NCBI RefSeq assembly: GCF_040545335.1
Contig: NZ_JBEPLU010000001.1
Location: 372,001 to 436,000 of the forward strand
Source: Phenylobacterium koreense
Lineage (GTDB): Bacteria > Pseudomonadota > Alphaproteobacteria > Caulobacterales > Caulobacteraceae
DNA length: 64,000 nt
Direction of reading: 5' to 3'
Shown: piece after piece, positions 30,351-38,794 of the stretch
Numbering within the stretch: position 1 is the first letter of the stretch
Layout of the letters: each line of letters starts with the position of its first letter
Translations under genes and position numbers: made by a program
Notes under the pieces: generated by a model
The model's input: the letters and a program-made list of their open reading frames with translations, nothing else
What the model was told of the DNA's origin: nothing
Database searches by the model: none

Positions 30351-31406
30351 TCAGCCCAGCATGTCCCAGGCAAGCGGCTCGCCGCGGGCGAGGTCGCGGG
30401 CGGCGGGACGGCCCAGTATCTCTTCGAGGTGGGCCGGGGCGAGGCCGGCGCCGGGGCGGATCGAGCGGATATTGGCGCGGGTCAGGGGCTGGCCGGCCTT
30501 CACGTCGGCCGCGACATAGAGCGAGCGGCGGAACTGCAGGGAGGCGCGCTCGGAGCCGAGGGTGTCGTAATGCGGCCAGCCCAGGGCGCGCCAGGCGTCC
30601 CTGCAGTCTCGGACGAGCGCGGAGAACTCCTGCGGTTCCAGCGAGAAGGCGGCGTCCGGACCGCCGTCGGAGCGAGCCAGGGTGAAGTGCTTTTCGATCA
30701 CGCAGGCGCCGGTGGCGACGGCGGCGACGGAGGCGGCGCTGCCGGGCGTGTGGTCGGAGAGTCCCACCGGAACGCCGAACCGCTGCTGCATGTCGGCGAC
30801 GGTGCGAACATTGGCGTCCTCGAAGGTCGAGGGATAGCTGGAGACGCAGTGCAGCAGCAGCACGCCGGGGGCGCCGGCCTCGAGCGCCGCGTCGCGCGCG
30901 GCGGCCATCTCTTCTGCATTGGCCATTCCGGTGGAGATGATCAGCGGCTTGCCCCTGGCCGCGGCGTAGCGGATCAGCGGCAGGTCGACCGCCTCGAAGG
31001 AGGCGATCTTGTAGGCCGGGGCGTCCAGGCCCGCGAGGAGGTCGACGGCGGTCTCGTCGAACGGGCTGGAGAAGATCGTCACCCCGCGCCGGCGGGCGCG
31101 CTCGAAGATGGCGGCGTGCCATTCGAAGGGCGTCTGGGCCTCCTGGTAGAGCTCGTAGAGGCTGCGGCCGTCCCAGAGGCCCCCGTGGATACGGAACTCA
31201 GGCCGGTCGACGTCCATGGTGATGGTATCGGCGGTGTAGGTCTGGATCTTGATGGCGTCGGCGCCGGTGTCGGCGGCGGCGTCGACCATCTGCAGGGCGC
31301 GATCGAGGCTGCCGTTGTGGTTCCCCGACAGCTCGCAGATGACATAGGGCTCGTAGCCGGGGCCGATCTTGCGGCCGGCGATCTCGATCTCAGGGGGCTG
31401 GCTCAT
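30351..31406 (-). CDS. pseI: Pseudaminic acid synthase (PseI/NeuB family)
   Basis: This enzyme condenses phosphoenolpyruvate with a 6-deoxy hexosamine to give pseudaminic acid; the related NeuB makes sialic acid. The 351-residue protein has the NeuB TIM barrel (about 15-275), with ICELSGNHNGSLDRA near residue 23, IKIQTY near 53, SSPFDETAVD near 113, and VIEKHFTLARSDGGPD near 235. The C-terminal SAF/antifreeze-like domain (about 290-351) begins near RRSLYVAADVKAG. The pseudaminic role is preferred over sialic acid because the convergent neighbour is pseG and flagellar genes are nearby. It starts at 31406 after a short spacer. Confidence 0.87.
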   Translation of the reverse strand: MSQPPEIEIAGRKIGPGYEPYVICELSGNHNGSLDRALQMVDAAADTGADAIKIQTYTADTITMDVDRPEFRIHGGLWDGRSLYELYQEAQTPFEWHAAIFERARRRGVTIFSSPFDETAVDLLAGLDAPAYKIASFEAVDLPLIRYAAARGKPLIISTGMANAEEMAAARDAALEAGAPGVLLLHCVSSYPSTFEDANVRTVADMQQRFGVPVGLSDHTPGSAASVAAVATGACVIEKHFTLARSDGGPDAAFSLEPQEFSALVRDCRDAWRALGWPHYDTLGSERASLQFRRSLYVAADVKAGQPLTRANIRSIRPGAGLAPAHLEEILGRPAARDLARGEPLAWDMLG

Positions 31407-31471
31407 CTGGACGCCTCGAAAACTGGCCGCAGCTTAGGCATGGCCGCTGAAGCGGACGTTAACCAAGCCGA

Positions 31472-31621
31472 TCAGCGCGGCGGCCGCCACCGGCTGACCG
31501 CGAAGCCCAGGCAGACGCCGAGCGCGATGCCGATCGCCACGCCGACGCCGATATTTCCGGTCGCCTGTCCCAGCGCCGCGCCGAGCGCGACGCCGATGGC
31601 GATCCACAATCCAAAATTCAT
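31472..31621 (-). CDS. Very small glycine-rich membrane protein
   Basis: A 49-residue ORF, short but convincing: MNFGLWIAIGVALGAALGQA followed by a second hydrophobic run (about 23-42, GVGVAIGIALGVCLGFAV) and a basic tail SRWRPPR. The regular Gly-x3-Gly spacing suggests glycine-zipper packing of two membrane helices. The composition and basic C-terminus fit real small membrane proteins, and no other gene covers these bases. It is divergent from trxB (34-base gap) and upstream of pseI in the same orientation. Function unknown. Confidence 0.65.
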   Translation of the reverse strand: MNFGLWIAIGVALGAALGQATGNIGVGVAIGIALGVCLGFAVSRWRPPR

Positions 31622-31655
31622 GGCCGACTCCCGGCGCCTGCCCTACATACGTCTC

Positions 31656-32663
31656 ATGTCGCAGAACGCTCCACGCACCACCCGCTGCCTGGTCCTGGGC
31701 TCCGGCCCGGCCGGCTACACCGCCGCCATCTATGCCGCCCGCGCGCTGCTGAAGCCGGTGCTGATCGCCGGTATCCAGCCCGGGGGCCAGCTCACCATCA
31801 CCACCGACGTCGAGAACTATCCCGGCTTCGCGGACGTGATCCAGGGGCCGTGGCTGATGGAGCAGATGCGGGCCCAGGCCGAGCATGTGGGCACCGAGAT
31901 CATCAACGACATCGTCGTGAAGGCCGATCTCTCGCAGCGTCCGTTCCGGCTGGAATGCGACAGCGGCGAGGTCTGGCTGGCCGAGACCCTGATCATCGCC
32001 ACCGGCGCCCAGGCAAAGTGGCTGGGCCTGGAGACCGAGCAGAAGTTCCAGGGCTTCGGCGTCTCGGCCTGCGCGACCTGCGACGGCTTCTTCTATCGCG
32101 GCAAGGAAGTGGTTGTGGTCGGCGGCGGCAACACCGCCGTGGAAGAAGCGCTGTTCCTGACCAATTTCGCCTCGAAGGTGACGGTGGTTCACCGCCGCGA
32201 CGAGTTCCGCGCCGAACGGATCCTGCAGGAGCGGCTGTTCGCCCACCCGAAGATCGAGGTGGTCTGGAACGCCGCGATCCACGAAGTGACCGGCACGACC
32301 GAGCCGCTGGGCGTCACCGGCGTGAAGCTGAAGGACGTGAACACCGGCGAGATCCGCGAGATCAGCGCCGACGGCGTGTTCATCGCCATCGGTCACGCCC
32401 CGGCCTCGGAACTGTTCAAGGGCCAGCTCGAAATGGACGCTTCGGGATACCTGAAGGTGATCCCCGGTTCGGCAGCCACCGCCATCAAGGGCGTCTTTGC
32501 GGCCGGCGACGTCACCGACGACGTCTATCGCCAGGCGGTGACCGCGGCGGGCATGGGCTGCATGGCGGCGCTGGAAGCGGTGCGCCTGCTGGCGGCCGAG
32601 GACCACGAGAAGGCGCACCACCCGATCAGCCAGCACGAGAGCCAGCGCATCGGGGCCTGGTAA
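31656..32663 (+). CDS. trxB: Thioredoxin reductase
   Basis: This FAD enzyme passes electrons from NADPH to thioredoxin. The 335-residue protein has FAD motif GSGPAGYTAAIYAARA (about 14-29), the redox-active pair Cys139-x2-Cys142 in SACATCDGFFYRG, the NADPH motif GGGNTAVEEA near 156, and the C-terminal FAD motif GVFAAGDVTDDVYRQ. The start at 31656 is chosen from the family N-terminus and leaves a 34-base gap to the divergent tiny membrane-protein gene. A longer in-frame ORF runs back through pseI but is a shadow. Confidence 0.96.
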   Translation: MSQNAPRTTRCLVLGSGPAGYTAAIYAARALLKPVLIAGIQPGGQLTITTDVENYPGFADVIQGPWLMEQMRAQAEHVGTEIINDIVVKADLSQRPFRLECDSGEVWLAETLIIATGAQAKWLGLETEQKFQGFGVSACATCDGFFYRGKEVVVVGGGNTAVEEALFLTNFASKVTVVHRRDEFRAERILQERLFAHPKIEVVWNAAIHEVTGTTEPLGVTGVKLKDVNTGEIREISADGVFIAIGHAPASELFKGQLEMDASGYLKVIPGSAATAIKGVFAAGDVTDDVYRQAVTAAGMGCMAALEAVRLLAAEDHEKAHHPISQHESQRIGAW

Positions 32664-32807
32664 GCGACGGGCCGGCGCGAAAAGGCCGCGCCCGACGGCC
32701 CCTAGCGAAAGGCCTCGTTTCCGCCTAGCTAGCCGAGCGTGGGAGAATCTCTTCTCCTACCGAGTAATCGACGGCCCAATTTCCCAAGGACGAGGCGATC
32801 CGCCGCC

Positions 32808-34106
32808 ATGACGAACCTGATCGTGCGAGGCGGACGCGCCTTGCGCGGAAGCATCACGCCTTCCGCTAACAAGAACGCCGTCCTGCCGGTGCTGTGCGCC
32901 ACGCTGCTGTCGGACGAGCCGATCGTCCTGCATCGCGTCCCCGACATCACCGACGTGCGCAAGCTGCTGGATTTCTTCACCAAGCTCGGCAGCTCGGTGG
33001 ACATGGACTATGCGAGCGGGACGCTGCGGCTGCACCATGGCGGCGAGCTGGATCCCAAGGCCGCGCACCTGCCGCTGGGCATGCGCTCCTCGATCATGCT
33101 GATCCCGGCCCTGCTCTATCGGTTCGGCCGCGCCAGCCTGGAAGAGGACGTCACCGGCTGCACCCTGGGCTCGCGCGAGATCGACCCGCACATCGAGGTC
33201 TTCCGGGCCTTCGGCGCCGAGGTCACGAGCGAACCTTCGGCGACGGTGATCACCGCGCCCAAGGGCTTCTGCGCCGTGCAGCACTGGCTGGACTACGCCT
33301 CGGTCACCACCACCGAGAACTTCGTGCTGTGCGCGGTGACGGCCAAGGGCGCCTCGCAGCTCACCAACGCGGCCTGCGAGCCGCACGTCCAGGAGTTCTG
33401 CGAGTTCCTGAGCCTGATGGGCGCGAAGATCAAAGGCGTCGGCGGATCGCGCATCAAGGTCGAGGGGGTCGAGGGCCTGGCCGGCATCGAGTTCACCTTC
33501 GCCGACGACTTCCACGAGGTGGCGACCTTCCTGGCCATGGGCGCGATCACCGGCGGCGAGATCGCGGTGCAGAACGGGTCGGTGGAACAGTTCCCGCTGC
33601 TCGACCGCACCTTCGCCAAGTTCGGGGTCGAGGTGACGCACGAGAACGGCTGGAGCCGCGCGCGGGTGGACGGGCGGCTGAAGGTGCGCGAGCCCTTCAC
33701 GTCCAACATCCTGACCAAGGTCGAGGCCGCGCCCTGGCCCTATGTGCCCGCCGACCTGCTGCCGATCTTCATCGCGCTGGGAGTGCGCGCCGAGGGGCAG
33801 GCGATGTTCTGGAACAAGGTCTATGACGGGGCGCTGGGCTGGCATGCCGAGCTCGGCAAGTTCGGAGCGCACGCCCTGCTCTGCGATCCGCACCGGCTGA
33901 TCATCTTCGGCGGCAAGCCGCTGACCCCGGCGCGGGTGGAAAGCCCCTACATCATCCGCGTGGCGATCGCGCTCTTCATGCTGGCCGCCAGCATCGAGGG
34001 CGAGAGCACCATCCTGAACGCCAGCCCGATCCAGCGCGCGCACCCGAAGTTCGTCGAGAACCTGAACGCCCTGGGCGCCGACGTGAGCTGGGTGGTGGGG
34101 GACTAG
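32808..34106 (+). CDS. MurA-like enolpyruvyl transferase (divergent)
   Basis: A 432-residue EPT-fold enzyme related to MurA, which transfers enolpyruvate to UDP-N-acetylglucosamine in the first committed step of peptidoglycan synthesis. The N-terminal Lys/Asn pair is present in ANKNAVLPVLCATLL, and the flexible-loop cysteine is Cys118 in VTGCTLGSREID, aligning with E. coli Cys115. Other stretches differ from textbook MurA: the usual PDRIEAGTF region reads ADDFHEVATF, and ASVTTTENFVLCAVTAKG replaces the standard ATENIM segment. It may be a second MurA-type paralogue instead of the housekeeping copy. The start at 32808 begins the conserved domain. Confidence 0.8.
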   Translation: MTNLIVRGGRALRGSITPSANKNAVLPVLCATLLSDEPIVLHRVPDITDVRKLLDFFTKLGSSVDMDYASGTLRLHHGGELDPKAAHLPLGMRSSIMLIPALLYRFGRASLEEDVTGCTLGSREIDPHIEVFRAFGAEVTSEPSATVITAPKGFCAVQHWLDYASVTTTENFVLCAVTAKGASQLTNAACEPHVQEFCEFLSLMGAKIKGVGGSRIKVEGVEGLAGIEFTFADDFHEVATFLAMGAITGGEIAVQNGSVEQFPLLDRTFAKFGVEVTHENGWSRARVDGRLKVREPFTSNILTKVEAAPWPYVPADLLPIFIALGVRAEGQAMFWNKVYDGALGWHAELGKFGAHALLCDPHRLIIFGGKPLTPARVESPYIIRVAIALFMLAASIEGESTILNASPIQRAHPKFVENLNALGADVSWVVGD

Positions 34107-34116
34107 GGCGTGTGCC

Positions 34117-34222
34117 GCCGGCCTTCCCGGCGGCCCTCGGCGTCTATGGATGGCCGGGACCTGACGGCCCGCCATGAAAAACAGAAGGCCGAGCTTCGTA
34201 TGCGATAGCCCTGCCGTGGAAG
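34117..34222 (-). repeat. Intergenic palindromic repeat, inverted copy B
   Basis: Reverse-complemented, the segment after the MurA-like gene reads CATGGCGGGCCGTCAGGTCC followed by CGGCCATCC and CCGAGGGCCGCCGGG, closely matching module 1 at about 1617-1670. A CGTATGCGATAGCCCTG module (from 34197) follows on the plus strand. The two modules have opposite relative orientation here compared with the copy at 1610. Confidence 0.68.
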
Positions 34223-34237
34223 GGCCAGCGAAGACGT

Positions 34238-34825
34238 TTAGGCCGCCGCGCGCTTGCGCATCGAGCGGACGCGGAAGCCGAGGACCAGCAGGGTGACGCC
34301 GAAGACGAGGCCGTAGGCGCCGAGCCACCAGGTCAGGACCACCGCGCCGACCATCGGGGCCAGGATCAGGGCCGCGCCGAACAGCAGCGAGACGATGGCC
34401 GAGAAGGCGAGCCAGCCGCGGCCGGCGACCGGCTCGCGACGGAAGACCGCCGCCAGCTTCAGGGCCCCGGCGATGATCGACCAGACGGCCAGGATCGCCA
34501 CGAAGGTCACCATGCCCAGGCGCGGCATGAAGAAGAGCACCACGCTGGCGACGATATTGGCCACGCCTTCGAAGGCCAGCCAGCCCCAGGGGCTCTTCTG
34601 GCGGGCGGCCCTGAAGGCCGCGGCGATGGCCAGGAAGCCGTCGGCCATCAGATAGATCGAAAAGACGATCACCAGGGAAAGCGCCGTGGTGACCGGCGCC
34701 ATCAGGGCCAGGATCCCGAACAGGATCCCGATCACGCCGCGCGCGACGATGGCCTGCCACGAGACGCCGTCGAACAGTGCGGAGAACGCCGGATTCGGCA
34801 CATGCAATCTCTGATCTGCAGTCAT
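34238..34825 (-). CDS. HdeD/DUF308 family membrane protein
   Basis: A 195-residue integral membrane protein of the HdeD (DUF308) family, with six transmembrane helices from about residue 27 onward and two repeated halves typical of the family (VARGVIGILFGILALMAP and GWLAFSAIVSLLFGAALILAP). In E. coli HdeD is linked to acid resistance at high cell density; the function here is unknown. The start at 34825 (TADQRLHVPNP) is preferred; an in-frame ATG at 34867 would add 14 residues. Single gene. Confidence 0.85.
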   Translation of the reverse strand: MTADQRLHVPNPAFSALFDGVSWQAIVARGVIGILFGILALMAPVTTALSLVIVFSIYLMADGFLAIAAAFRAARQKSPWGWLAFEGVANIVASVVLFFMPRLGMVTFVAILAVWSIIAGALKLAAVFRREPVAGRGWLAFSAIVSLLFGAALILAPMVGAVVLTWWLGAYGLVFGVTLLVLGFRVRSMRKRAAA

Positions 34826-34919
34826 GGCCCAGTCCCGTTTTGAGGGAAATTCCGCAGCCAAGCTCATAGTTCCCGAAAGATCCGAGATTCCGCCGCTCGG
34901 GTGATGCTAGGAGGGGCGC

Positions 34920-35582
34920 GTGATCAAGCCGTCCCTGGAAGGCCGCCGCGCCTTCATCCTCGAAAACACCCGCCTCCAGCAGCCGCCGCACACCCCGGAG
35001 CTGACGCTGCACCTGGCCGACGAGGTCACGCCGATCTGGCGGATGACCGAGGAAGCCCTGGCCGAGATCGGCTTGCCGCCGCCGTTCTGGGCCTTCGCCT
35101 GGGCCGGCGGGCAGGCCCTGGCGCGCTACATCCTCGACCATCCGGGCGAGGTGGCCGGCAAGCGGGTCATCGACTTCGCATCGGGTTCGGGCATCGTCGG
35201 GATCGCGGCGATGAAGGCCGGGGCCGGCCATGTGCTGGCGACCGACATCGACCCGTTCTGCGGGGCGGCGCTGTCGCTCAACTGCGCGGCCAACGGAGTG
35301 AGCATCGACTTCACCGACCAGGACCTGCTGGACGCGCCTGCGCCGGAGGCCGACGTGATCCTGGCCGGCGACATTTGCTACGAGAAGCCGCTGGCCCAGA
35401 AGGTGATGGATTGGCTGGCCCAGGCGCACGTGCGCGGCGCGCGGGTGCTGATCGGCGATCCCGGCCGCAGCTACTTCCCGCGGGTGGGCCTGGAGAAGCT
35501 GGCCGAATACCGGGTTCCGACGACCCGGGAGCTGGAAGACAGCGAGGTCAAGAAGACCGCGGTCTGGACCCTGCCCGCCTGA
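34920..35582 (+). CDS. SAM-dependent methyltransferase, ETFB-lysine/PrmA-like
   Basis: A 220-residue class I methyltransferase. The SAM motif VIDFASGSGIVGIAAMKAGA lies near residues 81-100 and the acidic loop ATDIDPFC near 105-112; the catalytic-region motif is ILAGDICYE near 141, in the position of the NPP-type loop. The N-terminus PPPFWAFAWAGGQALARYILD is characteristic of the group with ETF-beta lysine methyltransferase and PrmA-like enzymes, suggesting protein-lysine methylation. It begins with GTG at 34920 after an AGGAGG-type site. Confidence 0.87.
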   Translation: MIKPSLEGRRAFILENTRLQQPPHTPELTLHLADEVTPIWRMTEEALAEIGLPPPFWAFAWAGGQALARYILDHPGEVAGKRVIDFASGSGIVGIAAMKAGAGHVLATDIDPFCGAALSLNCAANGVSIDFTDQDLLDAPAPEADVILAGDICYEKPLAQKVMDWLAQAHVRGARVLIGDPGRSYFPRVGLEKLAEYRVPTTRELEDSEVKKTAVWTLPA

Positions 35583-35594
35583 TCTCCGTCCCCG

Positions 35595-35882
35595 TCAGGT
35601 CATTTGCGCGATGATCGTGGGATCGCAGCTCGTGGCCAGCATCATGCCGGCGCGGTCGCGGGCGAGCATGAGCAGGTCTTCGCTCATGTCGGCGTTCGGC
35701 AGCGTCATGTTGTAGCAGCTCTCGACCGGGCTGCTCATGGTGTGCAGCAGGCTCACGACGTCCCGCTCGATAATCCAGGCATCGGCGGCGAGTTCGTCGG
35801 CTGAGGGCTGTTGACCCATCTGGCCGATGACCAGACAGGCGATCAGCCCGAGCGAAACCGCCAAGGCGTCCATAGTTCGCAT
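35595..35882 (-). CDS. Small hypothetical protein with N-terminal hydrophobic segment
   Basis: A 95-residue protein with an N-terminal hydrophobic helix (about 5-22, ALAVSLGLIACLVIGQMG), probably a membrane anchor or signal. A mostly helical C-terminal part follows, with two cysteines (ESCYNMTLP and ATSCDPTI). The ATG at 35882 has an AGGGGAT ribosome-binding site. I do not recognise the family. It is convergent with the methyltransferase gene (12-base gap) and divergent from the gamma-glutamyltransferase gene. Confidence 0.6.
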   Translation of the reverse strand: MRTMDALAVSLGLIACLVIGQMGQQPSADELAADAWIIERDVVSLLHTMSSPVESCYNMTLPNADMSEDLLMLARDRAGMMLATSCDPTIIAQMT

Positions 35883-36017
35883 ATCTATCCCCTAGGACCC
35901 GGCATATAGCGAAGCCCAGCGCGGGAAACAATGCGAATTGTGCAGTGCACAAATGCGCAAGCCGTACAAACTTCGCCTTATAGTGCCCGCAAACGAGAAT
36001 CCGCATCTGGAGTCCCC

Positions 36018-37781
36018 ATGCGCCGCCGCACCTTCCTGGGCGCCCTGCCCGCCTCCGCAGTCGCCACCGCCGCGCTCGCCCAGAGCCGCGACGAGAACCC
36101 GAACCGCAATCGGCCCGACGTGCATGGCGGCGACCGCATCGACGGCGCGACCTTCGCCTCGCGCAGCGCGGCCTGGGGCGTCCATGGCGCGGCGGCCACC
36201 GCCCATCCGCTGGCCAGCCTGACGGCGCTGGACATGCTGCGGCGGGGAGGTTCGGCGGTGGACGCCGCCGTCGCCGCCAATGCGGTGCTGGGGCTGATGG
36301 AGCCGATCTCCTGCGGCGTCGGCGGCGACTGCTTCGTCATGCTGTGGGACCCGAAGACGAAGAAGGTCGAGGGCCTGAACGGCTCGGGCCGCAGCCCGCG
36401 GGGCCTGAGCCTGGAGACCGTGCGCGGGCGGGCCAAGAACGGCCTGATCCCCTCCTACGGCGCGATCGCGGTGAGCGTGCCCGGCGCGGTCGACGCCTGG
36501 TGGACCCTGCACCAGCGCTACGGCAAGCTGCCGTGGAAGGACCTGTTCGCCCCGGCCATCGCCTACGCCGAGGAAGGCTTCCCGGTCACCCAGAACGTCG
36601 CCTACTACCTGGGCCGTTCGCTGATCAACTTCACCAAGCCCGGCGTCGGCATCGAGGAGATCGACAACTTCAAGAAGGTCTGGGCCGCCGGCGGGGCCAC
36701 GCCCAAGGAAGGCGAGATCTTCAAGAACCCGGCGCTCGGCCGCACCTATCGGCAGATCGCCGAGCACGGGCGCGAAGGCTTCTACGGCGGCGAGGTGGCC
36801 GCGGCCATCGAGGCCTATTTCAAGCGGATCGGCGGTTGGATGACCAAGGCCGACCTCGCCGACCACCACTCGCGCTGGGACCCGCCGCAGAAGATCAACT
36901 ATCGCGGCGTCGACGTGCACGGCCTGTCGCCCAACAGCCAGGGCCTGGCCACGCTGCAGGCGCTGAACATCATGGAGGCCTTCGACTTCAAGGCCATGGG
37001 CTTCCAGTCGGCGGCGGCGATCCACCATGCGGTGGAGGCCAAGCGCCTGGCCTTCGAGGACCGCGCCAAGTTCTATGCCGACCCCGACTTCTTCAAGACG
37101 CCGACCGAGTGGCTGTTGTCGAAGGAATACGCGCGCGAGCGGGCCAAACTAATCTCGCCGAACAAGATCCTGACGCCGGTCCATCCGGGCCAGGCGCCGA
37201 GCCATGGCGACACCACCTATTTCACCACCGCCGACCAGGACGGGATGATGGTGTCGATGATCCAGTCGAACTATCGCGGCATGGGATCGGGCCTGTCGCC
37301 GGACGGGCTGGGCTTCATGTTCCAGAACCGCGGCGAGCTGTTCGCCCTGACCGACGGGCACGCGAACATCTTCGCCCCCGGCAAGCGGCCCTTCCAGACC
37401 ATCATCCCCGGCTTTGCGACGCGGAACGGCGAGCCGTGGCTGGCCTTCGGGGTCATGGGCGGCGACATGCAGCCCCAGGGCCAAGCGCAGATCATCTCGA
37501 ACATGGTCGACTTCGGCCTCTCCCTGCAGGAAGCCGGCGACAGCCCCCGCTGGCACCATGGCGGCTCCACCGAACCGACGGGCGAGGCCCAGAAGGGGAT
37601 CGGCGTCCTGAACCTGGAGAGCGGCGTGCCGGAGGCGACCAAGGCGGCGCTGGCGGCCATCGGCTGGAAGATGGCCCCCGATCCGGGCGGCTTCGGCGGC
37701 TACCAGGCCATCGAACGTTGGCCGGGGCGCTATGCGGCGGCCACCGAGATGCGCAAGGACGGCGTCGCGCTGGCCTACTGA
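36018..37781 (+). CDS. ggt: Gamma-glutamyltransferase
   Basis: An exported enzyme that cleaves or transfers the gamma-glutamyl group of glutathione and related peptides. The 587-residue precursor has a Tat-like signal (MRRRTFLGALPASAVATAALAQ). The heavy-chain substrate region is GLNGSGRSP. The self-processing site is in PSHGDTTYFTTAD: cleavage before a Thr creates the light-chain nucleophile. The GSG residues in YRGMGSGLSP follow. The C-terminus has GGDMQPQGQAQII. This is the glutathione-hydrolase proenzyme family. The start is set by the twin-arginine signal; a longer upstream ORF is not supported. Confidence 0.92.
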   Translation: MRRRTFLGALPASAVATAALAQSRDENPNRNRPDVHGGDRIDGATFASRSAAWGVHGAAATAHPLASLTALDMLRRGGSAVDAAVAANAVLGLMEPISCGVGGDCFVMLWDPKTKKVEGLNGSGRSPRGLSLETVRGRAKNGLIPSYGAIAVSVPGAVDAWWTLHQRYGKLPWKDLFAPAIAYAEEGFPVTQNVAYYLGRSLINFTKPGVGIEEIDNFKKVWAAGGATPKEGEIFKNPALGRTYRQIAEHGREGFYGGEVAAAIEAYFKRIGGWMTKADLADHHSRWDPPQKINYRGVDVHGLSPNSQGLATLQALNIMEAFDFKAMGFQSAAAIHHAVEAKRLAFEDRAKFYADPDFFKTPTEWLLSKEYARERAKLISPNKILTPVHPGQAPSHGDTTYFTTADQDGMMVSMIQSNYRGMGSGLSPDGLGFMFQNRGELFALTDGHANIFAPGKRPFQTIIPGFATRNGEPWLAFGVMGGDMQPQGQAQIISNMVDFGLSLQEAGDSPRWHHGGSTEPTGEAQKGIGVLNLESGVPEATKAALAAIGWKMAPDPGGFGGYQAIERWPGRYAAATEMRKDGVALAY

Positions 37782-37870
37782 CGACGCTGCGCGCCCGGCG
37801 GTTGGCGATCCTGATTGACGCCGGCTCCTGGCGGGTGAAGCTCGCGCCTCGCCCACCAGGAGGACGGCCG

Positions 37871-38215
37871 ATGAGCCCTGAGGAGATGCGCGAAATCATC
37901 CTGAGCTTTCCCGGCGTCGAGGAAGGCTCGTCCTACGGCCAGCCGGCCTTCAAGGTGAACGGCAAGTTCTTCACGCGGCTGCGCGGGGAAGACCAGAGCC
38001 TGGTGCTGCTGGAGGTCGACCGGGACGAGCGGGAGATGCTGATGGAGGCCGAGCCGGGGACCTTTCACATCACGCCGCATTACAAGGACTATCCGAGCGT
38101 GCTGGCCAGGATCGAAACCCTGCATCCGGGATCGTTGCGAAACTTCCTGGAGCGGCGCTGGCGCAAGGTCGCGCCGAAGAAACTACAGAAGGCGCGGGAC
38201 GCCGGGGAAGCCTGA
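37871..38215 (+). CDS. MmcQ/YjbR family protein
   Basis: A 114-residue protein of the MmcQ/YjbR fold, a DNA-binding-like double-wing fold with no established function. The N-terminal helix MSPEEMREIILSFPGVEEG, the strand AFKVNGKFFTRL near 30, and the C-terminal HPGSLRNFLERRWRKVAPK helix are typical. An AGGAGG ribosome-binding site lies just before the ATG at 37871. It follows ggt by about 90 bases and has no evident link to it. Confidence 0.85.
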   Translation: MSPEEMREIILSFPGVEEGSSYGQPAFKVNGKFFTRLRGEDQSLVLLEVDRDEREMLMEAEPGTFHITPHYKDYPSVLARIETLHPGSLRNFLERRWRKVAPKKLQKARDAGEA

Positions 38216-38285
38216 CAGCGCCCTGTCGCATCCAGCCGATACCGACAAGCTGACCGGATATTCCGGACCGACAATGGAGACAGAC

Positions 38286-38468
38286 ATGCCGCAGCCCAAG
38301 CCGCTCGCCCGCTTCGAGTTCGAGGAAACCGAAGAAGGCTACGTGCTGACGATCGGGGCCGAAGGGGGCGAGAGCCTGACCCTGGAAGTCACGCCCGAGC
38401 AGATGGACGTCATCATCGACGCCCTGAATGACGTGCTGGGCGGCGACGACGAATTCGAGGACGACTAG
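38286..38468 (+). CDS. Small acidic hypothetical protein
   Basis: A 60-residue acidic protein (FEFEETEEGYVLTIGAEGGE, then a helix EQMDVIIDALNDVLG and a DDEFEDD tail). The start at 38286 has GGAGA six bases upstream; an ATG 12 bases earlier is also in frame. I do not recognise a family. The acidic C-terminus suggests interaction with a basic partner, which is not identified. It is convergent with the antitoxin-like gene. Confidence 0.6.
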   Translation: MPQPKPLARFEFEETEEGYVLTIGAEGGESLTLEVTPEQMDVIIDALNDVLGGDDEFEDD

Positions 38469-38490
38469 GCGGGGCGCCCTCGTGGGCGCG

Positions 38491-38712
38491 TCAGAACTCG
38501 TCTTCGATCGCCGCGCGGAACTGCTCGAAGACTTCGGCGGCGCGTTCGTCGGTGGGTTGCTCGGGTTCGGGCTCGGGCTTGGGCGCGGCGCCGCCGAGGA
38601 TGCGGCCGGCCACTGCGCCGCCCTGGACGAGCAGCAATTCCTCCCCTTCCTCAAGGCTGAGAAGAAGCTGGGCCAGCTTGGGCGAAAGGTCGTCTAGGTC
38701 GATGCGCTTCAT
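38491..38712 (-). CDS. Orphan antitoxin-like (Phd-type) small protein
   Basis: A 73-residue protein. The N-terminal 38 residues (IDLDDLSPKLAQLLLSLEEG and EELLLVQGGAVAGRI) resemble the DNA-binding domain of Phd/YefM-type antitoxins. The C-terminal part is Pro/Glu-rich (PKPEPEPEQP) followed by an amphipathic helix that could bind a toxin. No toxin gene lies beside it: the neighbours are a small acidic protein and ubiD. It could be an orphan antitoxin or simply a small regulator. Confidence 0.6.
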   Translation of the reverse strand: MKRIDLDDLSPKLAQLLLSLEEGEELLLVQGGAVAGRILGGAAPKPEPEPEQPTDERAAEVFEQFRAAIEDEF

Positions 38713-38794
38713 GACGCGCGGAATTTAGCCGTGCTGCGAAGGTGACACCAGGGCGCACCAGCCCTAGACCATGGCCAAGACGAATGGAGAGCGC

